From Turritopsis dohrnii (taxonomy: Eukaryota > Cnidaria > Hydrozoa > Anthoathecata > Oceaniidae): a stretch of DNA of 64,000 nucleotides. This document shows positions 1 through 12,543 of this stretch, piece by piece; position 1 is the first letter of the stretch; each line of letters begins with the position of its first letter. Where the stretch lies: positions 930,001 to 994,000 of the forward strand of contig BQMF02000098.1 in assembly GCA_027922465.2 (NCBI GenBank), in the 5' to 3' direction. The notes beneath the pieces were generated by a model. That model was not told where the DNA came from and ran no database searches. It worked only from the letters and a program-made list of their open reading frames with translations. Made by a program: the position numbers and the translations under genes.

Positions 1-988
1 AAGAACAATTCAGCCTCAAAAAGGCTCAAAAAATAAGAACAGCCAGCCTCAGGTCAGATTTTACTGGTTGTTATAAAAAAAAAAAAGCGTGTATGGCGAC
101 TATTTTAGCTCAGATTAAGGAAGAACGGTTAAGTGAAAAGGTGAAGGTATATCCTTGTTTATACGACAAAACGACAAAGAGAAGTTTCAGAAGCTCTTGA
201 CTTTGTTGAAGATGGCGTGTACCTTTCGCGTTTTATTTACTGTAGTTCTTTCTAATTCATCATCAGAGCTACTGTTGCCATTGAACATCTTGCGTTATAT
301 CGAACAGATTAAAATAGCTCACGTGTTCGTAGTGAGAACTGTGCATACTTAATTAGGCTTACGTAAACAAAAAATTAACTCATGGTTTAGAAAAATAAAC
401 CGGCTCAAGTTAACTCAAGTTAACTCATAGTGGAAACCAAGCTTAGAGGACCGTGTAATTCAACCTTAGTACGATGACATTTGTTTCGAGGAAATCTTAC
501 AAAAGCGTGAATGAACGTGTTTCCATTAGAAAAAGAAATTCACGGCATAGTAATCGCAAACTTTTAATTTTTATTACCTTCAACCTGTCGGGGTATTCCA
601 CCTTCGTTAAAATAATAGAAACACTCTGCGATAGAGTGTTTTCTCCCATTTTCTGAACCAAACAAATTTGTTTGCAGAAAACCATCGAGCGACTGCTTCT
701 GAATTCTGAATCATACATACCGAATGCTGGCAGAGTCCAATAGAACGCTGTTCAAGCATTGAACATCGTCTTATAAATAGCAGTTTTGTGGTGCTCGTCT
801 GTGAACCAAAATGTTGTTTTGGATTTTAGTGTTAAGACATTAAGAATTCAAAACACAAAATTTGACATTTTAGAAAATGGATCTTTAAGTCTTACTACAT
901 ATCGGTTGTATCGTGTGTTATCGGGTTTTTGATTTTTCGTCGTTGCTAATGATTTATTTTCGTTAGTAGGATTAAAAAAGCGTCAACA
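1..988. other. Gene-free stretch, nothing recognised
   Basis: I see no coding exon with splice signals, no RNA gene and no clear repeat here. Short open frames have no protein-like composition. A short direct duplication of CAAGTTAACT lies near 404-426. Confidence 0.4.
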
Positions 989-1168
989 ATGACACAAAGG
1001 ATTGGCTACCTGGAACCCAGTGCCCCTTGCCTTAGCGATATAGTCCTGGATAGCGACGAAGAAGACTTTGGATGCAGGCAATATTTTTTCACATTTTATC
1101 GCCATCCAATCTGGAAAGCTATATTTAAGAATAAGGGCCTGCTGAAAGAAAGGGACAACACACTATGA
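989..1168 (+). CDS. Small ORF, 59 aa, unknown (possible exon)
   Basis: An ATG at 989 opens a 59-codon frame ending in TGA at 1166-1168. The first half has an acidic patch (LDSDEEDFG, about residues 20-28) and balanced, coding-like composition, unlike the low-complexity AT-rich frames around it. The second half is more basic and aromatic. I recognise no domain. It could be a first exon whose true donor lies inside the frame, a very short gene, or chance. No neighbouring exon can be joined to it with confidence. Confidence 0.25.
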   Translation: MTQRIGYLEPSAPCLSDIVLDSDEEDFGCRQYFFTFYRHPIWKAIFKNKGLLKERDNTL

Positions 1169-1825
1169 TACTTTTGTTTTATAATAACTCTGACCATTAA
1201 CTAACCCACAAGCACAAACCGAAGAAGGTATACGAAACTACTGCACGGAGATTGGATATTTACGTGCATATTATTTTAAAATAATTTGCTGTTTAATTTG
1301 GTTTGGCTTTTCAACAACCAAATAAGAACATTGCTGTGGAAAGTAGGGGAAATTAGAAAAGATTTAAAAACCATAGTTTCGAGGTCCAATTCACTAAGAA
1401 GAAAAAGAAAAAATGAACGAAAAGTTCAGTGACATGGCTGCATGTTTGCTTAATTCTGATAAATTGTTGATGCTCAATTTCCAAATGACAAACGTCGAGA
1501 ACTGTAATAGAAAATAAAGTCACATTAATGCCGCACCGGTTTCAATGTATGTCTTTTTCATTCTTCGACTTTATTGCTATGACGCAACATTAATTTCTAA
1601 ATCAGAAATCTAAATCTAAAACAAAACAAATAGATATTAATTAATTCGATTGATAACTGAATAGAAATTGTGATGAAAATGTTGATTATACTGTATTATG
1701 TATCATCATTGTATCCATCTAATTCATTTATGAATTATAATCGTGATTACAAAAATAACTGGACTCCATTAAGCGCCCAGGTCCAAAACTGAAACTGGGT
1801 GATTATTAAGAAAAACATGGTGTAG
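1169..1825. other. AT-rich intergenic or intronic sequence
   Basis: No supported gene or repeat is visible. Confidence 0.4.
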
Positions 1826-1870
1826 TTTTTGATTTTGAAGTTGCTCCAGAAGAGGAATTAAACTTATTGG
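1826..1870 (+). CDS. Candidate internal exon, unknown protein
   Basis: A 45-nt open segment follows TGTAG at 1821-1825 and ends at a strong donor (GG|GTAAGT, intron from 1871). It reads as two leading bases, 14 codons rich in Asp and Glu (DFEVAPEEELNLL) and one trailing base, so it is a phase 1-1 exon. The polypyrimidine tract before the acceptor is weak. It may belong to the same plus-strand gene as the candidate last exon at 10352-10469, but I cannot connect them. Confidence 0.22.
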
Positions 1871-4435
1871 GTAAGTGTTTCTTTGTATCAAAACTGAAAA
1901 AACAATCAGTGAAAAGATAAACTGTGAGATTCATGATTCATGATCCAGGACGTAATTATAAGTTATAAGCGCCCAGGGCGCTTAGTCGGTCATTTACGGT
2001 AACTAAAGTTAAAAGGCTCTTTTGCATGTGACTCGAACGAATTTGAAGTGGATTAAAACATCCTTTTGAATTCGATATTTGTATCAACTCGTAGGTTTAC
2101 GGCGGTTGCTTTGAGAGATTTGCACTCCATCAATATAATGTTTTATTTCTTATTCAGCCCATGCCTGTTGTCAGCCATTTCGTGTTGTCATTCACAACAT
2201 AAAGACATTATCATGTTAAACTGCGAGACCCCTGAGGACGAGCTAGATTTGTGGCTTCAGCCCTGCGGGTATTATGATATGAAAAATTCTTTGTTTTGGT
2301 TGCTACGAATTAATACTAAGGAATATTGATCCTTTTAAAGATAACAATGATTTAAAACTCTTAACTCTCAACATCTGAATTTCTGAATTCAGTGTATATC
2401 GAATCATACTCAAAGACTGAATAAAGCACAAGAACTAAAAAGAAAACTATAGTTTAACTGACAACATGGTACAAACCATATTTAGAACTTACAAACATTC
2501 AAAATATGAACCAATATTCATCACCGGTTTATAAAAATGACATTTTAAGTCTGTATTGATTATCTACGCAACAACATATGCTTCAAACATTCAATGCTGT
2601 GCAGCTAATTAAAAGTGTATATAACTTCTTTAATTGCAAACACCAAAAGTAAACAAAGATTTCCAAAAAGCGTTAATCAATGCAAAATGACATTCATACT
2701 GGGCTAAATGATATACGTATTGGCTTGATCTTGATATCAATAATGCATTTAAAAGAGTAAAAAAGTTTCAGATAGCTGGGAAAGAAACATTAGCTAAGCA
2801 TATAGCTGAGTAGACAGAGTAAACAATTTATCATCAATAACATAATATACCTTTTTTTTTCAAAACATTAAGAACTTTTTTGGATTTTTTGCCGTTTCTT
2901 TGTTTTTCATTAGATCTCTGATTAGATCTACAATCCTTCAAAGAATAGTCAGAAAATGCGCCCAATCAGAGAAAGCGCTCGACTTTTCTGATCTCCAATA
3001 CTTCCCACAAATTATTGAGGCATTTTTATTTGAAATGAAAACTCTGAAAATCACATGTTACGGCGTCCCTTCACCCAGAATACAATATGACTTACACACA
3101 AGCCAGGCAGCCACGTGGATGGTTTAAACAAGAACAAGATTGAATTAAAGGGAAGGAGAAGGATTTCTCATAATGTTTGTGCAGGATTCTCGATCCTTTA
3201 AAAAGGAAAGTTAGGACTGCGCGAAATGGGAAGTGTGAGAACGAAATATATTTCACAAATCTCAGATGTGATCAAGCTACATGAAAATTGAAACTTATTT
3301 CTACGCCATCAAGCTACGCAATACGAGATGAACTCTAGATAGGCCCACAAAATGTATTTGCGACGCCCATCGACGTAAAGTGCAGTTTTATCTTCGCGTT
3401 ATTAACGCCTTAGTGTTATGCCAGCAGATTCTCGAAACACCATTCTGACGCCCTGAAGCACGAAAATATAATTTCAGTCGTTCTAATAGTCTATATTATA
3501 GATAGACTCTGGTTTATATGTTTGTTTGTCTGTCACGCAAAATGGTAGATGTTAGCTATGAGTTTTTGTTGTTATATATGAAGGGTGAAAAACATAGGTG
3601 AATAATCATTTTCACAAATATCAGACTTTTTTCTTTCAGACGAAATCAAAGAATCTGTTTTGTTTTTTTTCAATTTCATAAATTTCTGTCAGTCGAAAAA
3701 AAGGAATTAATAGTATTTAATTTTAATAAACTAATGAAAATTTTCTATTGCTTATTAAAAGGTTCGCGAGAAATATTACAAAAGCACGTGTAGTTCACAT
3801 GGACATTCTTTCTTAAACGGCACAATGTGCATGCAAGTCAACAACTGGACGATATGTTGAGGGCGTGAAAACGTCTACGCCATCTAGTATGATAGTATGA
3901 TAAATCGTTCTGGATATAAAGTTATTTTCAGTTATATTCCACCCGAAACAGAGGCCAAACAATAAATAAAACAAAAGGAAGGGAAATTGCGAAGAAAACA
4001 GTTTCCATGACAACTTGCCAAAATAATGATGCTGAATCTTTATCACAGCTTCTGACCACGGATATAAACTAGCTAGAAAGATGGCGGTATAAAAACAAAG
4101 TTGACGTCATGATGAAGGTTATTTTTTTCGGTATTATTCTAAGCGAGAAAATTAGACGCTAATGCAGTCATTTATGCAGTCTAGTGTTATCGCATATGCA
4201 GCCTAGTGTTATCTTTCAGCTGTACATCCATTTCTTATTCAAAATAGCGACAACAGAGCTTTGTTGACCAGTTTGCGATCATCGTAAATGTAATTTCGCC
4301 GGATTGTATGAGAACATAAATCTCTTACTATGGCTTTCAATCAGGCCATTCATGATCTTTGAACTTGGTATGTGAGAGGAATTTGACCACAAGCAGAGAA
4401 GATAATCTCGAGGAAAACAATCTATTATATGAATA
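1871..4435. other. Gene-poor AT-rich stretch
   Basis: Short open frames exist (for example 2066-2329), but none has good splice context or a recognisable domain. No RNA gene was found. Confidence 0.4.
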
Positions 4436-5050
4436 AGAAATACATCTGTGCATTATCACCACAGAATCAATAAGTCAATAAGGGCAAGAGAATATTTTAT
4501 AATACTGATACATGACGCGCCATATTTGTCAATATTTTAGATGCTGGAAATATGATGCTTAACTTCCTGCCTTGTGCGCAAAGCATTACAAGACTTCATA
4601 CTTGTTGATTTATGTGTTGTGTTATTTTTTCAGTGATCGAAAAAACAAGATATTTCTTGTTTATAGTCTTCACTGAGTGTGTACTGTCATTTTAAAACTA
4701 CATCTGTGCATCTACTTAGAATCAATAAATGAATATGGACAAGAGAATTATTTTGAATGCTAAGATATAAGGCGTCAATAGTTCAGGTTCTGAAAATTAA
4801 CTTTTCCCAGTGGGTAAATTTGTTGAAAAATCTCTGCGAAGGAGTACATTTCTATAGAAATATACACACAATCTCAATAACATTGCTCTCCATCGCAGTG
4901 ACGATTTTGCCCACTGGGTTCTGTCTTCTTACAAGATTTCTTATTTGTTGTTCATGTATTGTTGTTCTTTTATTTATTTAGTTTTCGAAAAACAAAAATA
5001 TATCAATATAAATACATCGCTTGCTTGTAGTCTTCACGCAGTGTGAGAGG
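4436..5050. repeat. Two-copy tandem duplication, second copy with a MITE
   Basis: Two diverged copies follow each other. Copy 1 is about 4436-4692 and copy 2 about 4695-5050. Both open with ACATCTGTGCA, then AATCAATAA and ACAAGAGAAT/GCAAGAGAAT, and both end with a block reading TAGTCTTCAC and GTGTG. Copy 2 is longer because a 113-bp MITE interrupts it at 4806-4918, at a point where copy 1 runs through. Confidence 0.5.
4806..4918. mobile_element. MITE, CCAGTGGG family (copy 1)
   Basis: The ends are inverted: CCCAGTGGG at 4806 and CCACTGGG ending at 4918. The body is near-palindromic, with the recurring parts TTGTTGAAAAATC, TTTCTATAGAAAT and CATCGCAGTGA. The same family occurs seven more times in the introns of the helicase gene at 12.96-19.90 kb. 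It encodes no protein. Confidence 0.7.
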
Positions 5051-7090
5051 CACGTGACGCAAAGTAGGAATGGAACTCATCACTGAGGGAGTGCTGCACG
5101 CCATCTACTAGAAAGCTAACGGCAATCATACTCGAGAAACTAAAATGCTGTAGGTGAATGTCAACAGCCATTTTCAATTTGGCGCGAGAACATACTTCCA
5201 TGGAAGTCTTTCCTGTAATATACATTAAATAATTTACAAAATTTATAATTCTATCTATCAAAAAGACTTGACATTTGTAAGGCTATGATTAAGTAAACGA
5301 TGGCATTCATAACACATACAACTAGAAGCCTCATGGCTTGAACAATTTCCGCATCAGGCCTAGAGGAAATTGCTTTAGCCAAATTTTCAAGATATCTGAA
5401 TGACTATCCATTCTTTTCTTGTTGCTTATGTGAGAACAGGTCTATCACCATCTCCAAATATGACTTATGGTTCACATGGAGAATAAAATGATATTAATAG
5501 AAGTGAACCAAAATCAGTTGAAAAAAGAAGCTGTATGGATTGAAGACTTTCACAATTGTATTGACCTCAACACTATAACATCTATTACAACAAAATGATT
5601 TAAAATAGGTTAAACTTGGGCATTTCAAAGATTTAAATATATGACAGATAACAGGATTACAAGAAGACAAAAATTATATTGTTTATAACTTAAATCAGTA
5701 TCACATGCAATAAGAAAATCTATTTCTACTAAACCTGCCAGTTAAATCAGAGGTAAATCGCAACTTGTGTTGGAGAGTGTTAGCAATAACAAAAATAAAA
5801 GAAAAACGTTCAAATAATCCCATTGATAATATAAATTTAATTCACGATATGTTAATGCGCTTCTCCACAAGTTGCGACTACCCTCTAGATCCACTACTGT
5901 ATGCGTATTACCACTTGAGTCTTTTCATGGTACTTATAAGTAACACAAATGTGCACGAAAAGACAAATGACACAATTAAAACTTTGCTAGGATCTGTATT
6001 GCAATGTTCTTTTCAAACATGATATTATCCTAGAACATATTACACTCCAAATTTACACAAGGTTTTAGTGATCACATTGTATGTATATAATTATTGGGTG
6101 GATTCTAATCATCATCCAAAGTTTGTTTCATGACATTGTATATATATATCCCAAACTAAATCATTGTGCCTCCATCGAGTGGTTTGCAGTGGAAAAAATC
6201 TTGATTATTTTGAATGATGTCATCTTTTCCAATGTGAATGTAACACTAATGAGTCTCAGACAGTGATAACTTGACCGAGCTACGTACAGTGACTAATAAT
6301 TTGGAATTTCACAAATTACAAATTTCAACTTTAATTTATTAAACTTAATGTCAACCACTTTTCAATTCACTATGACGTTTCGGAGCCAAAACACAGTTTT
6401 ATTAGACATATCGTTCGCCAATATCTTGCGCATGATGTTTATTCAGTATGTGTCAGGGTATGTAGGCAGTTTGGATCAAAACTCATTAACAAGTGAAGTA
6501 ATTTGTGCTTTATGACAATTTCATTTGTTTACTTTTTTTCAATATCTTCAACTTCAGTGTAATATTTATTAAATGAAGGAGAATGCTTCATGAATTTATG
6601 GATGGACGTATTCACCAGTAATACTGATACTTCATACATTTCTGCTGTGATACTGAAGGTTTTTCACAGCACGTTTTTGTTTATTATCAAACCTTCATCT
6701 TCTTTTTCAAGAATCTTTCCCAGAGTCAGCTTAACATCAATATTTCCTCCATAAGCAATGTTCTCATGATAATATTTCGATTGCAATAGTAGATAAAGAC
6801 AGGAAAGAAGTCTTAAAATTCTTCTTCAAAGACTCTACGAAGTTACTTCAACAACTTCCTCAAAACATAAACGAAATCGGTTGGAAAACTTTTCACGTGC
6901 TTGGTGTGCATATTTTACTGACTTGATAATAAAAATTTTAAAGATTGAATTGGAAAGTTTTCAACATAACACGGCTAAAATAACTTCTAAAAATATTTCA
7001 AAAGTATAAAAAAGTTTATATTTTTATGAATTAATATTGATAGAGGCCTTTTTGTATTTCCTTTCTTAAAATGCTGGTAATCATTTGATA
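5051..7090. other. Gene-poor AT-rich stretch
   Basis: No supported gene, RNA gene or clear repeat. Open frames here (5765-6022, 6081-6266) are low complexity and lack splice context. Confidence 0.4.
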
Positions 7091-7274
7091 CACTCAACTC
7101 CTGGACTTTTCGATAAGTCGAACATTTCTGTCAGTCCCTCGATAAGTCGAACTTCTCTGTCAGTCCCTCGACACCACACTAATAGGTGTAATTTTACCAA
7201 TTTCAACTCGATTTTATGTTAACTCGAACTGTTTTCTCAGTCCTCTGAAAGTTCGAGTTTTCGCGAGTTGACTG
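7091..7274. mobile_element. Tigger/pogo-type MITE, degenerate
   Basis: The left end (CACTCAACTC at 7091, preceded by TA) and right end (GAGTTGACTG ending at 7274) are inverted. The interior repeats CGATAAGTCGAAC and a CAGTCCCTC block. These are the same modules (TCGATAnnTCGAAC, GGTCCC) that form the terminal repeats of the larger pogo-like element beginning at 47120. The right-hand TA is lost, so this is an old copy. Confidence 0.55.
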
Positions 7275-9368
7275 TTTTCAAAAGAAAAAACGCTACTCTA
7301 ATCACTCGCGCAATTCGATTGCTATGTCCCCACACACAGAAGGCGATTTCTCGAATGTTCACAATTTTCATCGTTTTAAGTTATTGCTGGGGCGACGAAT
7401 ATCAAAATTTTTCAATTCCATTTCTGACTTCATAGCACCTCTCTCTAAAGGTTTTCACTCCATTCGCTGTGATTGGCAACTGCAACAGATTTTTCATCCG
7501 CTCAGTAGTACAAATGATTTGAACTACCAGGCAAATGAGATATTGTTTAAGCCTGATATTATATTTATTTCCTTCAAAAACCTTTTTTTGCAAATGACAT
7601 AAAACGTTTCTAACTAGGACGCATTTCTAAGGATAGGTGACATCACAACATTTAAGAAACAAAAACGTTCAATGAAGTGTTCTGCTAGTTCCATATCGTC
7701 GATTTTGTTCGCAACATAGTCGGTCTGCAGTGATCTCGATCTGCAAATGCGTAACATCGGTCGTAACAACGAAAATCACAATTTTGTGCGTATATGAATG
7801 AAGTCGCGATGGATTTTGAAACACTTCGTTTTTCACCGATGATCATTTCGACTATAAAATTCTTGACATTCTGTTCCCATACCTCTGTTAACGTTGAATA
7901 CCAATACCGTCGTAAAACATACTTGTTGAAGAGGAGGGTTCCAAAGACATACAACACTGATGTGGAATCGTTCCCGTTCGCTCATTTGCACAATCATAGC
8001 GATAAAGTGTGGAAACACAAAACAGTGTAAAGAAACACAGGCCAGTTTACAACTACCAATTGCTACCAATGGGCTACTACCCAACTTTTAGGGATTTTAA
8101 AGAGTGGATTATTTAAATACAAAATATCAAAGCGGCTAAACTCGAATGTCTAACCATTAAACCATCGCCACACGTTAAAATAATAGGAAAAGATTTTTTA
8201 AATCCTGCGTTGATAGTTGTTTGAACGGACCAGTGACTGATGGGGAATTCTTTAAAAGTGAAGAATTCAAACTGAAAAAAGTGAAATTGGGTGGCAATAT
8301 TAAAAAAGAACAAAATATAGTTGCAAATAGTAAATAAGCTACCAGCAATTGGAATTTGAAAATGTGAGATGCACTTTACTGACTACAATAGTGTATTTTA
8401 TTTCATTGCTAAGTATTGTCAAACACATTTGGCAGCAGTCCGGTTTTGTGTTAGGACACTTTCAAACTTCTTTGTTTTGGGAAACTTTTAGGTAATCCTA
8501 ATCCTTATCGGACAAAACAGATTACTGAATGTTAGGTATGTATTCAAATGTGCTGTTTAACCAATCGTCTCTCATTAATGACTTGTGGATTCAGGAATTA
8601 AATTTCAAGGCTTAAATCTCTGAGTTGAAACTGTGTTATTATTAGCCTCGATCTTAAGTAATCATTAGTAAAGAAGATGGGGAATTTTTCATTACATCCT
8701 TCCTAATAAAATTTCCTTTACGTACATCCTAATTTTTGATAAGAACACTTGATTCACGAGTGATTTAGTTCCCGGATCACTCTTAATTACCCAGCAAATG
8801 TTGAGTTTTGCGTCTAAATTCAAAATTTTCCACGATACAGAAAATAGAAATTAAATGGGAAAATAAAGAACAACTGATTTTTCCATGGGTTTTACCGAGA
8901 TTGATTTTTGTTAATAGACCGCAATCTCCGCTTGGCCGACGGTAAAGTTACTAATCATTATGCCATATTTTCCAATGGAAATCACTTTTAGAAGAGACAA
9001 TAAACTCTGTTAACCAGTTATTGGCTAGTGATTATCTATTATCTAGGTATTATTCAAGTCAGATTTTGGTTAGGTAAAGTCTGATAAAGTTTCAAAAGTT
9101 TAGATGAAGTTTGAGAAGTCTGAGGTTTGAAATTCTGGTAACTAGATATCGGGTTAATCAGACTATTGATAAATCGGACAATGGATATTTCATGGTGCTT
9201 CCAACTGACCTAAATAGATAAAAACAGAAGATTGGAATACTACTATAAGTTGATAGATGTTAAAAGCAGTTAAAATTATCATGCAAGGGTATTCCACATA
9301 ATACCGTTAATAATTCCAAATCATATTTCAGATTTTTTCTTAAGTTTACAGAATTTTCAAAATAAAAT
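7275..9368. other. Gene-poor stretch
   Basis: Several short frames on both strands overlap (7324-8084), but none shows a domain or splice structure. I see no RNA genes. Confidence 0.4.
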
Positions 9369-9495
9369 TCCCCAAGTTTTCCCTGGTATTTCCTTGACTT
9401 CTATTCCCCAAGTTTTCCCTGGTATTTCCAAGTTTTCCCTGGTATTTCCTTGACTTCTACCCAAGTTTTCACTGGTATTTCCTTGACTTCTATTA
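9369..9495. repeat. Short tandem repeat, CCAAGTTTTCCCTGG unit
   Basis: The block CCAAGTTTTCCCTGGTATTT, usually followed by CCTTGACTTCTA, is repeated four times with one shortened unit and small changes such as TTCACTGG in the last copy. Confidence 0.75.
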
Positions 9496-9565
9496 GATTT
9501 CAGCAGACACACTATAGCATAATACAAATTTGTTGAAACTTACTTTGTTTTACTGACACATCCCA

Positions 9566-9720
9566 GCGGGCACGACGTGTTTGAGTCATCTCATTTTAAT
9601 AGTAAAATGGTCGTTTGGTATTTAGATCATTTTGCGACATCGTAGGGACGTCTGAAAATGAGACGTCGCAATTGGTATCCTTTTACGATCAATTTGCGAT
9701 CTGATAAAAAATTCAAATTT
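9566..9720. mobile_element. Partial CCCAGC(G/C)GGCA-ended element
   Basis: CCCAGCGGGCACGACG starts a block with GACGTCTGAAAATGAGACGTC inside. The terminus resembles the CCCAGCCGGCA ends of the 34076-36825 element and its GACGT-rich arms. No matching right end is visible. Confidence 0.35.
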
Positions 9721-10351
9721 CATTCTGCAGTCATTAACCAGTATATAACCCAACAATCATAGAATACGGGGGTAGAAAAACAAAATTAGCATGGAATGAG
9801 AAAACCATGACTAGACAAGGGTGAACTGGATAAATGCTAGATAATTAAACCAAGGTAGAAGCTGAAAAAAATGATAGAAAAAACTCAAAATAAATAAACA
9901 AATTGGTAGTTGCACAATTTCCAAATCAACACAAGTCAAGCATAAAATGTTCTATCAGGAACATAATGGCTCTTCTCATGTGGACACATGAAAAATTTCA
10001 TCACATGCATTTACGTTAATATTTCAACACAGCAGCTTCTCGTTGGAAATTGTTTAGGAAATTTTGACGAGCAACACCGATTTCGTATCAATCTTCTTAA
10101 ACATTGTTCTCAAACAAGCAACCAATATATTGACAAAATGGTGAATTCCCATCTACTACTTTTCCCATTGGAAACTATTACCAATCTTGAATTTTTTGTC
10201 TCCATATGTTTTGATTCTGCAAATCGTTACTGGGAACTCAAGCATCAATATCGCTAACATAGATTGTCAGAATTAATTATGTATGTTGGGTTCACAACAT
10301 TGTCATAGTAAACTACAGAAAACACGCACCTAAATGTTTTGTAAATTTCAG
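9721..10351. other. Gene-poor stretch
   Basis: Nothing supported. The 89-codon frame at 9988-10257 has no recognisable features. Confidence 0.4.
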
Positions 10352-10469
10352 AGAAATTGTGTCGGTATCTGATGAAGATAAGACGGTTACCGATGCAATT
10401 GTGTTTATGATGGACAGCACGGTCATTGGAAATATCCAGTTGGCCATGTTTTATGAATCAGCATCATAA
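10352..10469 (+). CDS. Candidate terminal exon, unknown protein
   Basis: An acceptor (TGTAAATTTCAG, ending 10351) is followed by one base and a frame from 10353 of 38 codons ending in TAA at 10467-10469. The peptide (VSVSDEDKTVTDAIVFMMD, then STVIGNIQLAMF) looks like globular protein rather than translated noise. I recognise no domain, and no upstream exon with matching phase is obvious. It is either the last exon of a gene lying mostly in 1-10 kb or a relic. Confidence 0.3.
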
Positions 10470-10999
10470 ATTTATATTCACTTGTAAAAAACGTTTATCA
10501 ATAAGTATTCAGTAATCATTAATCTCATAGGCCACAGCATCACATGTGATGGAACAGGGGCACATTTTGACAATTAGTATCAGATTTGTCATTAATAAAA
10601 ATGCAATTTTGATTTTGAAGATGAGAGCTTGTTTTTATATGCCTGATACATGCCATATGCTGAAGTTAGCTAAACACATTTATATTTATACACATCAGTT
10701 TCTTCTAGAACGAACCTACAAAAGACATTGAAACAGCCAAATATAAAAAAAGATACTGTGTTATATTTCCAAACGTAGTTTAGTTGTTCAGATATATATA
10801 AACAAGAAAATCACGACAGCTGCATAATTTACAAACTTATTGCCTTTTATTTTTAGTAATCTAGTTCGCATTGAGTTCAAAAACTATTTCATCATTAAAA
10901 TAGATAAACATGCAAGATCGTAAGTCATTATAGTAATCTCCAAATCTGTATTTAACGGCAGGATTCTGTTCGGATTGTTCAGTAAACTGGTATCCCGGT

Positions 11000-11160
11000 G
11001 TCACCGCCTAAAAGTACTCCCCTCAATGAGTACTCCCCAGTACTTATTTCCTAGGAAATAAATACTCCCCAGTACCTTTTTCCTAAGAAATAAGTACTCT
11101 CGGGATTCCTTATTTCCTAGTAAATTTGTACTTCCCCTTGGAAATAAGTACTCCCCTTTT
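11000..11160. repeat. Degenerate AAGTACTCCCC repeat cluster
   Basis: Motifs AGTACTCCCC and TTATTTCCTAGGAAATAA recur about five times in mixed orientation, making partly palindromic units. No coding potential. Confidence 0.6.
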
Positions 11161-11449
11161 TATGCCCTTGAGCAGTTTCGGTAAACTACACACCAAATCG
11201 TCCCATGAATATGCGAATTTCTGTAAAAGGATTACTGATTTTCTGTTTAATGGAAAGGACGGTGCTTGAAATAACTGAGGGGAATGAAAACAAACGCACA
11301 TAACAAAAACAAAAATAAAACATTTTGACATATCCTACATTCCTGTGTCTTCAGCACACTATCAGCATTAATACTTGCATACAGGTAGCTTATAATAGTT
11401 ATAGAAGTGCCAGTTATTTTTCGGCAGCTAGTCTCATTATAAGTTTTGA

Positions 11450-12262
11450 TTAGGGAATTTTGACTTTAGGGAATGGCGACAAGTTCTTCTTTATCAAACA
11501 CAAGATAAGATGGTCTCGCATTTTTCCAACATCAAAATGGGCCTCCATGGGCGATGACCCATTCAAAATTTCTGCTGCAAAGGCCACAGCGAATGGGCCA
11601 CAATTGAAGCCATCAGGCTGTTTTTGCACGGGAAGGAAGTTGATAACCAATTTCTCACTCTCGTTAACAATTTTCTTGTACAACGCATCTACACATTTCT
11701 TTGTGGATCGGGTGAGGGATGTCTTCAAGCTGTCACAGATCTGAACCCTACCATTAGAGGAAAATGTGAGCAACCAGTGGTTAGAGCCATCATGCAGTAG
11801 CTGAATGTGGTCATTGCTAACTGGTCGATATGGTGCATTGCCACGTTTTTGCACGTTCAAGACAGATTGGTAATCAGCTCCCAGCTCTTTACAAATAAGC
11901 TTCTGGGCAGCGTCCATGATCCGATCATTCAACCATGAATTTGGAGAGCGAAGGATTTGTTCGTCTTCAATCTGGAGGTTATAAAGATCATTCTTTAGCC
12001 AGAAAATGACATGACTCTCAGTGGCTCTTGAAATTTCTTTCGTTTGATCTGTAGGTTTTCCAGATGATTTCCAGAAGATTCTTTCGACTGTAAACCAGGA
12101 ATGCTTTTCAGGACGAATAATAAGCCATGTGGATTTCCATTTTTTATTGTTAATCATGTCAGCTAAACTAACTGCAACCCCACTAAAAGGGCCAAATATT
12201 TTCACAACTTTCCGTACACTCACTTTAATCATGCCGTTCCATCGAGGTAATGTATCAAGCAT
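11450..12262 (-). pseudogene. Ulp1-type cysteine protease domain of a mobile element
   Basis: The 270-codon frame ends in a C48-type (Ulp1/SENP) peptidase domain. Visible landmarks are the substrate-groove motif SWLNDRI (about residues 109-115), His162 in NHWLLTF, Asp177 in ICDSL, a Gln at 213 or 215 and the nucleophile Cys221 in NCGPFAVAF, so the catalytic set looks intact. The N-terminal part (IKVSVRKVVKIFGPFSGVAV) has no clear identity. The first methionine is probably not a real start: the protein appears to continue from the F-box-like frame at 12229-12543, with a frame change around 12250. An integrase relic lies directly upstream on the same strand, so I read this as the accessory protease of a Ginger-type element, in which Ulp1 or OTU proteases are known. 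A host SUMO protease is less likely. Confidence 0.7.
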
Positions 12263-12543
12263 GCGATCTTGAAATTCAGTGATTCTTGTTTTCTTTGTAC
12301 GATCTCTTTGAATTTTAAACAGGTGCGTGATACAGCTCTATATGTTTCTACTACGTTATCGGAGGACTTCACAGAGTCAATCAAAATCTTTTCAATGATT
12401 TCATTTGGTAGTTTGGGCCATAAATTTGGAAGTTGCTGGTTGCCTGGAGCGGAAGAATTGATCTTTTCATGAACAGGCACCTGCTGGTCCATTGAAGCAG
12501 AAGAAGCAATTTTTGTGTCAACAGGAGGCTTTTCATCATTCAC
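12229..12543 (-). pseudogene. F-box-like segment of the same element
   Basis: The 104-codon frame has a Ser/Pro/Gln-rich N-terminus and then LPNEIIEKILIDSV followed by an alpha-helical stretch to FKEIVQRKQ, which resembles an F-box (about residues 40-90). The frame stops just where the adjacent Ulp1 frame becomes open, so the two were probably one protein now separated by an indel. An F-box would link the product to a ubiquitin ligase. That function is inferred only from the motif. Its proximal end runs into the integrase C-terminus at 12536. Confidence 0.5.
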
